Origin: Desulfobacterales bacterium
Lineage (GTDB): Bacteria > Desulfobacterota > Desulfobacteria > Desulfobacterales > UBA2174_A
Direction: 5' to 3'
Length of the DNA stretch: 8,709 nucleotides
Assembly (NCBI GenBank): GCA_025454075.1
Contig: JALOPD010000142.1
Location: forward strand, 1 to 8,709
Below, piece by piece: positions 1-6,808 of this stretch (position 1 is its first letter; each line of letters begins with the position of its first letter). The notes under the pieces are model-generated. The model ran no database searches, was not told the origin of the DNA, and saw nothing but the letters and a program-made list of their open reading frames with translations. The position numbers were made by a program, and so were the translations under genes.

Positions 1-1622
1 TCGCGCTCCCGGAAGGCGTAGAAGGTCGGGCTCATGGCGCCCACGTCGTGGGCGTAGGTGGAGAACCACACCAGGTGGTTGCTCAGCCGGAAGAGCTCGC
101 TCAGCAGAACCCGCATCGCCTGGGCCCGCTCCGGGACCTTGATGCCCGCCAGGGTCTCGACGGCTCGGACGTACGGCAGGTTGTTGGCAGCCCCCGCCAG
201 GTAGTCCACGCGATCCGTGTAGGGGATGAACTGGTGCCAGGTCTGGCGCTCGCCGATCTTCTCCACCGCGCGGTGGTGGTAGCCGATGTCGAGGTCCATC
301 CCGGTGATCTCTTCGCCGTCCAGCGTGAGGATGTAACGGATCAGGCCGTGGGTGCTCACGTGGTGCGGCCCCACGTTGAGGACCAGGCGGTGCTCGTTGC
401 GCGGCCCCTTCACGTAGACGCCGGCGTCCGCCGGCTGGTGCCTCTGCGCGTCCGCCAGCGTGTAGGGGGCCATCTCGGTCGCGCGGCCGGGATGGCTCTT
501 GCGCAGGGGGTGGCCCTCCCAGTCCTCGGGCAGCATGATGCGCCGCAGGTTCGGGTGGCCTTCGAAGCGCACGCCCATGAGATCGTAAGCCTCGCGTTCG
601 TACCAGTCGGCCGAGGGCCAGATGTCGGTGACGCTGGCCGCCGCCGGATCGGGGCCGTGCAGCGGCACTTTCAGACGCACCCGGGTGGGCGGGTCGAAGG
701 CGAGCAGGTGGTAGACCAGGGTGAAGTCCGGGCGCCCGCCGCGCTCGCGGCGGGCGGACTCGTCGACGGCGGTCAGGTCCTCCAGCCGCTTGAAGCGTGG
801 GGCGGCCTCGTGCTTGAGATGACGCAGGACCTCCTTGACCCGGCCGGCTTCCACCTGAAAGGTCGGCATGTCGGAGGGGTGCGGCTCCGGCCGCACGGCC
901 GCGCCGAAGCGCTCGGCCAGGGAGTGCGACAATTCGTTTTCGGCGACGTTGAAGACGATTTCCCGGGCCGGCGGGGTCCACATGAGGTCCGAGCGGCTGT
1001 CGTCAAAATGCGGCGGGGTGTCGGAGGTGCCGCGGATGACGATGCCGTCCATCCCCGGGCCGCGCGGGTCGCGGGACTTGGTGCGGCCGTCGACCAGGAT
1101 GGGGCGGCGCGTCCCCTGGGTGCCGCCCGTCAAGTTGAGGACCGGCCGGGTGGGCCGCTCTTCGCCCATGATCTTTTTCTGGAGCAGCACCAGGCCCTGC
1201 AGAATCGCCTCCGGTCGGGGCGGGCAGCCCGGGATGTAGACATCGACGGGCAGGATCTGGTCGATGCCCTGCACGACGCTGTAGGCGTCGTACATGCCCC
1301 CGCAGTTGGAACAGGAGCCCATGGAGATCACCCACTTGGGCTCGGCCATCTGCTCGTAGAGCCGCAGGATCACCGGGGCGATTTTTTTGAAGATGGTGCC
1401 GGAGGTGATGAGCAGGTCGGATTGACGCGGGGAAGGGCGCAGGACCTCCGCCCCGAAGCGCGCCATGTCGTAGCGCGCGGTGAAGACGGCGGCCTCCTCC
1501 ACGAAACAGCAGGACAGCCCGAAGAACATGGGCCACAGGCTGTATTGGCGCGCCCAGTTGATCAGAAGGTCCGCACCGGTAAGCAGCCGCCCGTCTATGC
1601 CTTTTTCCGCGTCGGCCCCCAC
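1..1622 (-). CDS. nuoBCD: NADH-quinone oxidoreductase fused subunit B/C/D (NuoBCD), 3' part cut by window edge
   Basis: Open for 540 codons to position 1. It joins three complex I peripheral-arm subunits in one chain. The NuoB part (about residues 1-165) carries the N2 [4Fe-4S] ligands Cys38, Cys39, Cys104 (GSCSNCGG) and Cys133 (PGCPPRPE). A Gly/Arg/Pro-rich linker of about 50 residues follows. The NuoC part (about 220-380) has the 30-kDa signature ([11 protein letters not shown] near 340-350, [10 protein letters not shown] near 369-378). The NuoD part starts near 410 with [12 protein letters not shown] and [18 protein letters not shown], resembling the D half of E. coli NuoCD; its C-terminal two-thirds lie outside the window. 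The best start is GTG at 1622: an AAAAGGGGGGGG stretch (1639-1628) sits 5 bases upstream, and the first in-frame ATG falls inside conserved NuoB sequence. It overlaps nuoA by 28 bases, so translational coupling is likely. The protein should dock on the membrane arm and pass electrons from N2 to quinone. Confidence 0.95.
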   Translation of the reverse strand, partial: MGADAEKGIDGRLLTGADLLINWARQYSLWPMFFGLSCCFVEEAAVFTARYDMARFGAEVLRPSPRQSDLLITSGTIFKKIAPVILRLYEQMAEPKWVISMGSCSNCGGMYDAYSVVQGIDQILPVDVYIPGCPPRPEAILQGLVLLQKKIMGEERPTRPVLNLTGGTQGTRRPILVDGRTKSRDPRGPGMDGIVIRGTSDTPPHFDDSRSDLMWTPPAREIVFNVAENELSHSLAERFGAAVRPEPHPSDMPTFQVEAGRVKEVLRHLKHEAAPRFKRLEDLTAVDESARRERGGRPDFTLVYHLLAFDPPTRVRLKVPLHGPDPAAASVTDIWPSADWYEREAYDLMGVRFEGHPNLRRIMLPEDWEGHPLRKSHPGRATEMAPYTLADAQRHQPADAGVYVKGPRNEHRLVLNVGPHHVSTHGLIRYILTLDGEEITGMDLDIGYHHRAVEKIGERQTWHQFIPYTDRVDYLAGAANNLPYVRAVETLAGIKVPERAQAMRVLLSELFRLSNHLVWFSTYAHDVGAMSPTFYAFRER

Positions 1623-2005
1623 TCGAGCCCCCCCCTTTTCCACACGTAGAGCAGTCCCAGCATCTGCATCGCGATGAAGAACAGGATTTCCAGCCAGCCC
1701 TGCCAGCCCAGGTCGCGGAAGGCGACGGCCCAGGAGAAGATGAAGGCGCCCTCGACGTCGAAAAGCAGGAAAAAGATGGCCAGGAGGTAGAACGGCACGG
1801 GGTAGCGTAGCCGGGCCGTGCCGGTGGGGATCACGCCGCACTCGTAGGGCCGCATTTTTTCCCTGGAGTAGCGCCTTTCCCCGATCCAGGAGGAAACCAT
1901 CAGCATGGCGACGATGAAGCCCATGCAAAGCACGGTGAAGAGGCCCAGGCTGAAGAGCCCGGCCTCCCAGGGCGAATGCCAGGGGGCGGAGGACAGGGGG
2001 TGCAT
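1595..2005 (-). CDS. nuoA: NADH-quinone oxidoreductase subunit A (NuoA)
   Basis: A 136-residue membrane subunit of complex I, equivalent to mitochondrial ND3, helping to form the quinone and proton-coupling region next to NuoB/NuoD. Three hydrophobic helices are visible at about residues 16-40, 70-92 and 103-120. The conserved loop motif PYECG (around residues 53-57) and the second-helix motif [12 protein letters not shown], with the acidic pair important for complex I function, are both present. Length is normal for the family. Start ATG at 2005 has GGAG six bases upstream. It is the first gene of the nuo operon here; nuoBCD follows with a 28-base overlap. A candidate promoter (2064-2093) and a perfect palindrome (2032-2062) lie just upstream. 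Confidence 0.96.
   Translation of the reverse strand: MHPLSSAPWHSPWEAGLFSLGLFTVLCMGFIVAMLMVSSWIGERRYSREKMRPYECGVIPTGTARLRYPVPFYLLAIFFLLFDVEGAFIFSWAVAFRDLGWQGWLEILFFIAMQMLGLLYVWKRGGLEWGPTRKKA
1628..1639 (-). promoter_or_regulatory. Ribosome binding site that decides the nuoBCD start
   Basis: Purine-rich AAAAGGGGGGGG on the minus strand, inside the last codons of nuoA, ends 5 bases before GTG at 1622. No other in-frame ATG, GTG or TTG with such a site precedes conserved NuoB sequence, so it supports a GTG start overlapping nuoA. Confidence 0.6.
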
Positions 2006-2031
2006 CTCGGCTCCGAGCGATCGAGACGGGT

Positions 2032-2062
2032 AGCGGGGCGGCCGGAATCCGGCCGCCCCGCT
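2032..2062. repeat. Perfect 14-bp inverted repeat upstream of nuoA
   Basis: Left arm 2032-2045 (AGCGGGGCGGCCGG), loop AAT 2046-2048, right arm 2049-2062, with no mismatch. A further GTA/TAC can pair across a two-base bulge. No T-run follows on either strand, so it is not a classical intrinsic terminator. It sits between the CBS gene and nuoA and covers the predicted nuoA transcription start. It may be an operator, a leader hairpin that affects RNA stability, or a dispersed REP-type palindrome (on the minus strand it is preceded by TGTAG). Confidence 0.85.
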
Positions 2063-2063
2063 C

Positions 2064-2093
2064 TACATAGAATCAGAGCCGCATGGTTGTCAA
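2064..2093 (-). promoter_or_regulatory. Candidate sigma-70-type promoter for nuoA-nuoBCD
   Basis: On the minus strand a perfect TTGACA (2093-2088) is followed after 18 bases by TATGTA (2069-2064). The -35 is ideal, while the -10 matches TATAAT at only three positions. The predicted start, near 2057, would fall in the right arm of the palindrome at 2032-2062. Confidence 0.45.
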
Positions 2094-2140
2094 CACAAAG
2101 AGCGGCTTAGAAACCCTATGATCGTGTGTCCAGGCGCCGC

Positions 2141-2620
2141 CTATTTCTTAGGGGATTTCAATTTTCGGTCCCAGCCCCAGTTCTCGTAGTACTCCCAGCT
2201 CGCGATGGCGTTGAGATCCTTGATCTGAGCATCTTTTTCAAGCAGGCTGGCGCGCAGGACGTCGCCCATGGACAAAAGGCCGACGGTCCTGCGCGCCTGG
2301 GTGATCAGGATGTGGCGGATGAAAAGCCCCAGGAACATCTCCTGGAGCTTCAGCAGCGGGGTGTCGTCCGGTGCGGTGAAGAGCCGGGCGGTCATGTGAT
2401 TCTCGACCCGGGCGGTGTCGATGTCGAACCCGGGTTTGAGGACATCGCGGGCGAGGTCGCGTTCGGACCAGATGCCGACGATCTTCTCGTTGCGCTTGAC
2501 CAGTATGGCGCCGATGCGGTTCACCTGCATGCGCTCCAGCGCCTCGCGGATGGTCTGCTCCGGCCGCACCGTGACCATTTCCCGTTTTTTGTCTTTGAGG
2601 ATGTCTCCCGCGGTTTTCAT
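2141..2620 (-). CDS. Two-CBS-domain protein of unknown target
   Basis: A 159-residue soluble protein made almost only of a CBS pair (Bateman module). The first repeat spans about residues 15-62 (MVTVRPEQTIREALERM, then GAILVKRNEKIVGIWSERD); the second spans about 74-125 (MTARLFTAPDDTPLLKL, then HILITQARRTVGLLSMGDV). Such modules bind adenine nucleotides or S-adenosylmethionine and act as energy sensors, but stand-alone ones seldom have a known partner. A charged then aromatic C-terminal tail (about 127-159, with SWEYYENWGW) follows. Start ATG at 2620 has an AGAGGGGGG ribosome site directly upstream. It lies between the acyl-CoA ligase terminator and the nuo operon, both on the same strand, and has its own candidate promoter with a palindrome. 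I see no terminator directly after it, so read-through into nuo is possible. The ligand cannot be told from sequence. Confidence 0.92.
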   Translation of the reverse strand: MKTAGDILKDKKREMVTVRPEQTIREALERMQVNRIGAILVKRNEKIVGIWSERDLARDVLKPGFDIDTARVENHMTARLFTAPDDTPLLKLQEMFLGLFIRHILITQARRTVGLLSMGDVLRASLLEKDAQIKDLNAIASWEYYENWGWDRKLKSPKK

Positions 2621-2638
2621 AGGCCCCCCTCTGATAAA

Positions 2639-2653
2639 TCATGCCAGGCATGA
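2639..2653. repeat. 15-bp perfect palindrome upstream of the CBS gene (candidate operator)
   Basis: TCATGCCAGGCATGA reads the same on both strands apart from its central base. It lies 19 bases before the CBS gene start and overlaps the predicted -10/+1 region of the promoter at 2653-2680, the usual place for a repressor site. The binding protein is unknown. Confidence 0.6.
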
Positions 2654-2680
2654 AATTAACCCGGAGATCGAGGATGTCAA
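2653..2680 (-). promoter_or_regulatory. Candidate promoter of the CBS-domain gene
   Basis: Minus-strand TTGACA (2680-2675), 16-base spacer, TAATTT (2658-2653). The -35 is perfect and the -10 is weak. It lies between the acyl-CoA ligase terminator and the CBS gene, so independent transcription of the latter is reasonable. Confidence 0.45.
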
Positions 2681-2694
2681 TTTTATCATTTCAT

Positions 2695-2725
2695 AAAAAG
2701 AGCACGCCGTCAGGCGTGCTCTTTT
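2695..2725 (-). terminator. Intrinsic terminator of the acyl-CoA ligase gene, overlapping its last codons
   Basis: A perfect 13-bp stem (2696-2708 with 2713-2725, AAAAGAGCACGCC against its complement) closes a four-base loop. On the minus strand the stem runs into TTTTT then ATG. The upstream arm encodes the last residues of the ligase, and the TGA stop (2712-2710) lies in the loop. A-T pairs at the base give it T-runs in both directions. Confidence 0.9.
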
Positions 2726-4353
2726 CGGAGCACTTTCTTGTCGAGCTTGCCGACGCTCGTCTTGGGGATGGCGTCGACCAACTCGAAGCGCTCGGGCACC
2801 GCGTATTTGGGGAGCTTGCCCTGTTCGGCGAACTTGGCCATGAACTGCTTCAGGTCGTCGCTGCCGACCCGGCCCTTGTGCTCGGGCTTCAGCACCACGA
2901 ACAGCAGCGGCCGTTCGCCCCATTTCTCATCCTTCACGCCGATGGCCGCCGACTCCAGCACCGCCGGGTGCTGGCTGATGAGGTTTTCGAGGTCGAGGGA
3001 GGAGATCCACTCGCCGCCGCTCTTGATCACGTCCTTGATGCGGTCGGTGATCTGCAGGTAGCCCTCCGTGTCGATGTAGCCCACGTCCCCGCTGTGCAGC
3101 CAGCCGGAGCGCCACAGCTCGGCGGAGCGGTCGGGGTCCTTGCGGTAGCCGGCGGTGAGCCAGGGGGTCCGCATCACCACCTCCCCCACGGTCTTGCCGT
3201 CGTGGGGCAGGGGGGCGTCGAGCGGGTCGACGATTTCGACGTCGGCCAGCGGGATGGGGCGCCCGGTCTTGATCACGACGTCGAGCTGGCGCTCGGCGTC
3301 CCAGGCGAGCATGTGCTCCTTGGGGTTGGCCAGGCTGATGACGGGGCAGGTCTCGGACATGCCGTAGCCGACGTTGACCTCGATGCCGCGCTCCCGGGCC
3401 ATCTTGGCCAAGCCGCGCGGCAGCTGCGAGCCGCCGATGATCACCTTCCACCTGGAGAGGTCCGCGTCCTTGGCCGCCGGGCTCGTCAGGATCATCTGCA
3501 GGATGGTGGGCACACAGTGCGAGAACGTGACCTTTTCGGCCTGGATCAGCTTGAGGATCATGCCCGGCTCGTACATTCCCGGGTAGACCTGCTTCACCCC
3601 CAGCAGCGTCGCAATGTAGGGGAAGCCCCACGCATGCACATGGAACATGGGCGTCAGGGGCATGTAGACGTCATCCGACCGGCAGCGGCACTGGGTGTGG
3701 TAGGCGCCCACGGCGGCGGTGACGGACAGGGTGTGCAGCACGAGCTGGCGGTGCGAGAAGAAGACGCCTTTGGGGTTCCCGGTGGTGCCCGTGGTGTAGA
3801 AGGTCGTGGCCCGGGTGTTCTCGTCGAGGTCGGGGAAGTCATAGCGCGTCTCGGAGGCGGCGAGCAACTCCTCGTACTCCGCGTCGACGGCGAGCGGGGT
3901 CTCGGGCTTCTTGCCGTCGTCGCTGATGAGGACCACCTTCTTCACGGTGGTGAGTTTGTCCCGGACTGCCTGGAGCAGCTGCAGGAAGAACGCGTTGACG
4001 ATGATCACCTTGGCTTCGGCGTGGTTGACGGTGTAGACGATCTGCTCGGGCGAAAGCCGCCAGTTCACCGTTTGCAGCGTGGCGCCCATGCCGGGTACGG
4101 CGAAAAAGCATTCCAGGTAACGGTGGCTGTCGAACTCGAAGGCCGCCACCACCTCCCCGGGCTTGACCCCGAGCCTTGTCAGACCGTTGGCCAGTCGGTT
4201 GATCCTCTCGTTGAGGGTGCGGTAGGTGATGCGGGTTTGGTCGCGGTAGACGATTTCACGCTCCGGGGAGTAGGTCAGGGGGGTGGTCAGAAGTTTTTTC
4301 AGAATCAATGGATACGCGTACGGCTCTCCCGGTTGATACGCTTTCACCGTCAT
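2710..4353 (-). CDS. AMP-forming acyl-CoA synthetase (medium/long-chain fatty acid-CoA ligase type)
   Basis: A 547-residue member of the adenylate-forming ANL superfamily, which activates a carboxylic acid with ATP to an acyl-AMP and then transfers it to CoA. Visible motifs: the ATP loop [10 protein letters not shown] (residues 187-196), PMFHVHAWG (around 235-243), YGMSET (330-335), HSGD (420-423, with the ribose-binding Asp423), the hinge region [13 protein letters not shown] (about 437-449) and the C-terminal catalytic lysine in TSVGKLDKK (Lys536). Length is typical. ATG at 4353 is chosen because AAGGAGGG (4365-4358) lies four bases upstream; a 22-residue in-frame extension to 4419 has no such site and does not look conserved. 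The motif set resembles fatty acyl-CoA ligases used for beta-oxidation, but chain length and aromatic versus fatty acid specificity cannot be decided. Transcribed alone, with a candidate promoter at 4435-4463 and a terminator at its end. Confidence 0.94.
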   Translation of the reverse strand: MTVKAYQPGEPYAYPLILKKLLTTPLTYSPEREIVYRDQTRITYRTLNERINRLANGLTRLGVKPGEVVAAFEFDSHRYLECFFAVPGMGATLQTVNWRLSPEQIVYTVNHAEAKVIIVNAFFLQLLQAVRDKLTTVKKVVLISDDGKKPETPLAVDAEYEELLAASETRYDFPDLDENTRATTFYTTGTTGNPKGVFFSHRQLVLHTLSVTAAVGAYHTQCRCRSDDVYMPLTPMFHVHAWGFPYIATLLGVKQVYPGMYEPGMILKLIQAEKVTFSHCVPTILQMILTSPAAKDADLSRWKVIIGGSQLPRGLAKMARERGIEVNVGYGMSETCPVISLANPKEHMLAWDAERQLDVVIKTGRPIPLADVEIVDPLDAPLPHDGKTVGEVVMRTPWLTAGYRKDPDRSAELWRSGWLHSGDVGYIDTEGYLQITDRIKDVIKSGGEWISSLDLENLISQHPAVLESAAIGVKDEKWGERPLLFVVLKPEHKGRVGSDDLKQFMAKFAEQGKLPKYAVPERFELVDAIPKTSVGKLDKKVLRKEHA

Positions 4354-4357
4354 GATT

Positions 4358-4365
4358 CCCTCCTT
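4358..4365 (-). promoter_or_regulatory. Strong Shine-Dalgarno site fixing the acyl-CoA ligase start
   Basis: AAGGAGGG on the minus strand, four bases before ATG at 4353. This outweighs the upstream in-frame ATG at 4419. Confidence 0.85.
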
Positions 4366-4434
4366 GAAATGTGCAGGCGTGGTGGTTTGAAATAAATAGT
4401 TGCTTTCCGGAGAAGACAAAAAGAGAACGACTTT

Positions 4435-4463
4435 TCTTTAGGGAAAGACGCTCTCCAAGTCAA
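4435..4463 (-). promoter_or_regulatory. Candidate promoter of the acyl-CoA ligase gene
   Basis: Minus-strand TTGACT (4463-4458), 17-base spacer, TAAAGA (4440-4435). Five of six -35 positions and three of six -10 positions match the sigma-70 consensus. The leader would be about 75 bases. The same 231-base region must also hold the promoter of the divergent nitroreductase gene; the only candidates there are weak (for example TTGTAA at 4516 with TATGGG at 4539). Confidence 0.45.
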
Positions 4464-4584
4464 CAACAATGCTCCTCATCGCGGAAACCGGGGGCTTGAT
4501 GACGATAGATTTGGATTGTAAACCGAAGCGAAAATAGATATGGGCACAGGTGGTATTAACGACATAAAGAAAGAGGGCGACTGA

Positions 4585-5412
4585 ATGATCCCGTTTGAAG
4601 TGGACCCAAAAAAATGCACCCGGGACGGGCTGTGCGTGGAGGAGTGCCCGGCGCGCATCATCCGCCTGGACAGCAAGGCCGACCTGCCGGTGCCGGAAGG
4701 CGATTTCAAATCCTTCTGCATCCGTTGCGGCCACTGCGTCGCGGTCTGCCCGACCGGCGCCTTCCGGTTGGACTGGCTGGACCCCGGCCAGTGCCCGCCG
4801 GCCGTCAAGGAGCGGCAGTTGACCCGCGAGCAGGCCGAACAGTTCCTGCGCCGCCGGCGCTCCATCCGCACGTTCAAGGAGAAGAGGGTCGAGCGGGCCA
4901 AGCTGGAGAAGCTCCTGGAGATGGCCTGCTACGCCCCGTCGGCCAAGAACAGCCAGCCCTGGCACTGGACCGTGGTGGAGCGTCCGGCCGAGGTGCGGCG
5001 TCTGGCCGGAATGGTGATCGACTACATGCGCGGGTTCATGGCGGAGAAGCCCAAGGTGGCGGCGCTGCTCTCTTTCACGCGGGTGGTCGCCGCCTGGGAC
5101 ATGGGGCTTGAGCGAATCTGCCGGGGCGCCCCGCACGTGATCGTGGCCCACGCCGACAAGAACCGGGGGTTCGGCGCGGAGGACACGGCCCTGGCCCTGA
5201 GCTACCTCGAGCTTTACGCCCCGGTGTCGGGGCTGGGCACGTGCTGGGCCGGTTATTTTTACTCGGCCGTCAACGCACATCCGCCGCTGTTCGAGGCCCT
5301 GAAGCTGCCGGCGAATCACAAGGCCTTCGGTGCCATGCTGGTCGGCTACCCCAAGTTCCACTACCAGCGCCTGGTGCCGCGCAAGCCGCCGAAGGTGGAT
5401 TGGATTTCATAG
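4585..5412 (+). CDS. Ferredoxin-nitroreductase fusion (FMN-dependent nitroreductase family)
   Basis: A 275-residue cytosolic flavoprotein with its own electron-transfer domain. Residues 1-60 form a two-cluster ferredoxin: the first motif is CTRDGLCVEECP (Cys11, Asp14, Cys17, Cys21), the second is CIRCGHCVAVCP (Cys45, 48, 51, 55). Asp14 replaces the usual second cysteine of cluster I. From about residue 90 the nitroreductase fold follows, with RRSIRTF (FMN phosphate-binding Arg/Ser/Arg), the APSAKNSQPW motif (around 116-125), GLGTCWAG (around 217-224) and the family-typical tail GYPKFHYQRLVPRKPP. The family reduces nitro compounds, quinones or other substrates; the true substrate here is unknown. 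ATG at 4585 follows GAGGG at a spacing of about eight bases. It begins the plus-strand cluster, and its TAG stop is immediately followed by the nhaA ATG. Confidence 0.93.
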   Translation: MIPFEVDPKKCTRDGLCVEECPARIIRLDSKADLPVPEGDFKSFCIRCGHCVAVCPTGAFRLDWLDPGQCPPAVKERQLTREQAEQFLRRRRSIRTFKEKRVERAKLEKLLEMACYAPSAKNSQPWHWTVVERPAEVRRLAGMVIDYMRGFMAEKPKVAALLSFTRVVAAWDMGLERICRGAPHVIVAHADKNRGFGAEDTALALSYLELYAPVSGLGTCWAGYFYSAVNAHPPLFEALKLPANHKAFGAMLVGYPKFHYQRLVPRKPPKVDWIS

Positions 5413-6759
5413 ATGGAAGAAAACCGCTGCGTGGCCCCTGGTGTGTGTTTCCCGGAGGGTCCGATCGACCGCATGGTGGACCCGGTGGCCCGGTTCCTGC
5501 GCGTGGAATCCGCCAGCGGTGTTGTGCTGCTGGTGTTCGCCGCCGCGGCCCTGGCCCTTGCCAACTCGCCATTTTCGGAGGAGTTCCTTGCTTTCTGGAA
5601 AACTCCGCTCGGCGTGACGGTCGGTCCGATTGAATTCCGTCACCCGCTCAAGCATTGGATCAACGACGGCCTGATGGCCGTTTTCTTTTTCGTGGTGGGG
5701 CTGGAGGTCAAGCGCGAAATCGTTGCCGGCGAGCTGCGCGAGCTGCGCCAGGCGGCGCTGCCGATCGCAGCTGCGCTGGGCGGCATGCTGGCGCCGGCCC
5801 TGATATACCTTTATTTCCATTGGGGGGCGGCCGGCCAGGGCGGGTGGGGGATCCCCATGGCGACCGACATTGCCTTCGTGGTTGGCTGCCTGGCCGTGCT
5901 GGGGCCGCGCGTGCCGCGCAGCCTGCGCATTATGCTGCTCTCACTGGCCATCGCCGACGACATCGGCGCGATCCTGGTCATCGCCATCGGCTACACGAGC
6001 GAGCTGCGCCTGTGGGCCCTGGCATGGGGCTTCCTCGGTATCGGCTTGGTGTTCGTGCTTACCCGGGTGGGTGTCCGCAGTCCCCTGGTTTATGGCGTGG
6101 CCGGGGCGGGGATCTGGTTGGGGTTTCACGAGTCCGGGGTGCACGCCACCATCGCCGGGGTTATTCTGGGGCTGCTCACGCCGGCGCGGCCGCTGGTGGG
6201 GCGGCGGCTGCTCGCCCAGTTCACCGAGTCGCTCGGGGATTTTCTCCAGGGGGAGTCCTGGCAGGACACCCGGCAGCGCCACCGCATGATGCTGTCGGTC
6301 AGGCGTGCCGCCCGCGAGAGCGTGTCCCCGTTGGAGCGGGTCGAGACCGTGCTGCACCCCTGGGTGAGTTTCGTCATTATGCCGCTGTTCGCCTTTGCCA
6401 ATGCCGGGGTGCCGATTCAGCTCAGCGGTTTCAGCGACCCGGTGGCGGTGGGGATCATGGCCGGCCTGGGAATGGGCAAGCCCATCGGTATTTTCCTCTT
6501 CAGCTGGCTCGCCGTGCGCTTCGGGCTGACGCGCCTGCCGGAGGGTGTCACGTGGGGCGTCTTAGCGGCGGGAGGTGTTTTGGCCGGCATCGGTTTCACC
6601 ATGTCCTTGTTCATCGCCGGGCTGGCGCTCGGCGACGGCATGCTGGAAGCGGCCAAGATCGGCATCCTGGTCGGTTCGGCCGTTTGCGCGCTGACCGGCA
6701 TGATCCTTTTGCGCTGGCTGCTTGCCAGGGCGGCCGCCAAGATTCCGGGCCGCCTGTGA
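5413..6759 (+). CDS. nhaA: Na+/H+ antiporter NhaA
   Basis: A 448-residue inner-membrane electrogenic antiporter that expels Na+ (or Li+) in exchange for protons. The residues that make NhaA work in E. coli are recognisable: Thr151-Asp152 in ATDIAFV (E. coli Thr132/Asp133), the ion-binding pair Asp182-Asp183 in SLAIADDIGAI (Asp163/Asp164), His244 in SGVHATIAGV (His225) and Lys356 in GMGKPIGI (Lys300). About eleven to twelve hydrophobic helices are visible. It is longer than the 388-residue E. coli protein, with about 20 extra N-terminal residues and a charged cytoplasmic loop at about 278-312. ATG at 5413 directly abuts the nitroreductase stop, which suggests coupled translation; no strong ribosome site is visible. 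ATG at 5473 is an alternative start but would cut into the family-typical PIDR region. Confidence 0.97.
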   Translation: MEENRCVAPGVCFPEGPIDRMVDPVARFLRVESASGVVLLVFAAAALALANSPFSEEFLAFWKTPLGVTVGPIEFRHPLKHWINDGLMAVFFFVVGLEVKREIVAGELRELRQAALPIAAALGGMLAPALIYLYFHWGAAGQGGWGIPMATDIAFVVGCLAVLGPRVPRSLRIMLLSLAIADDIGAILVIAIGYTSELRLWALAWGFLGIGLVFVLTRVGVRSPLVYGVAGAGIWLGFHESGVHATIAGVILGLLTPARPLVGRRLLAQFTESLGDFLQGESWQDTRQRHRMMLSVRRAARESVSPLERVETVLHPWVSFVIMPLFAFANAGVPIQLSGFSDPVAVGIMAGLGMGKPIGIFLFSWLAVRFGLTRLPEGVTWGVLAAGGVLAGIGFTMSLFIAGLALGDGMLEAAKIGILVGSAVCALTGMILLRWLLARAAAKIPGRL

Positions 6760-6808
6760 CGGTAACCACCAGCCGATACGGCGCTACTCAACGGCGAAGG
6801 TGCATACC

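Noticed and set aside
48..1649. 533-codon open reading frame on the plus strand
   Set aside because: It is exactly antisense to nuoBCD, whose conserved motifs prove the minus-strand reading; the long frame is a product of high GC content and codon bias.
2641..4395. 584-codon plus-strand reading frame, longer than the acyl-CoA ligase
   Set aside because: Antisense to a gene with all ANL-family motifs; its translation is low-complexity, rich in Gly, Val, His and Asp, with no domain I recognise, and it runs through the terminator.
4354..4419. 22-residue N-terminal extension of the acyl-CoA ligase
   Set aside because: The strong ribosome site AAGGAGGG lies immediately before the ATG at 4353, and the extension looks like untranslated leader sequence.
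4354..4584. Divergent intergenic region searched for a small RNA, riboswitch or sigma-54 promoter
   Set aside because: No strong hairpin, no -24/-12 motif and no recognisable riboswitch core; only sigma-70-like hexamers, reported with modest confidence.
4438..5361. 307-codon minus-strand reading frame over the nitroreductase gene
   Set aside because: Antisense shadow of a gene with clear ferredoxin and FMN motifs.
6722..6808. 29-residue N-terminal extension of the DJ-1 protein overlapping nhaA
   Set aside because: The family normally begins just before the first beta strand (VGIVIFDD), and a ribosome site precedes ATG at 6809.
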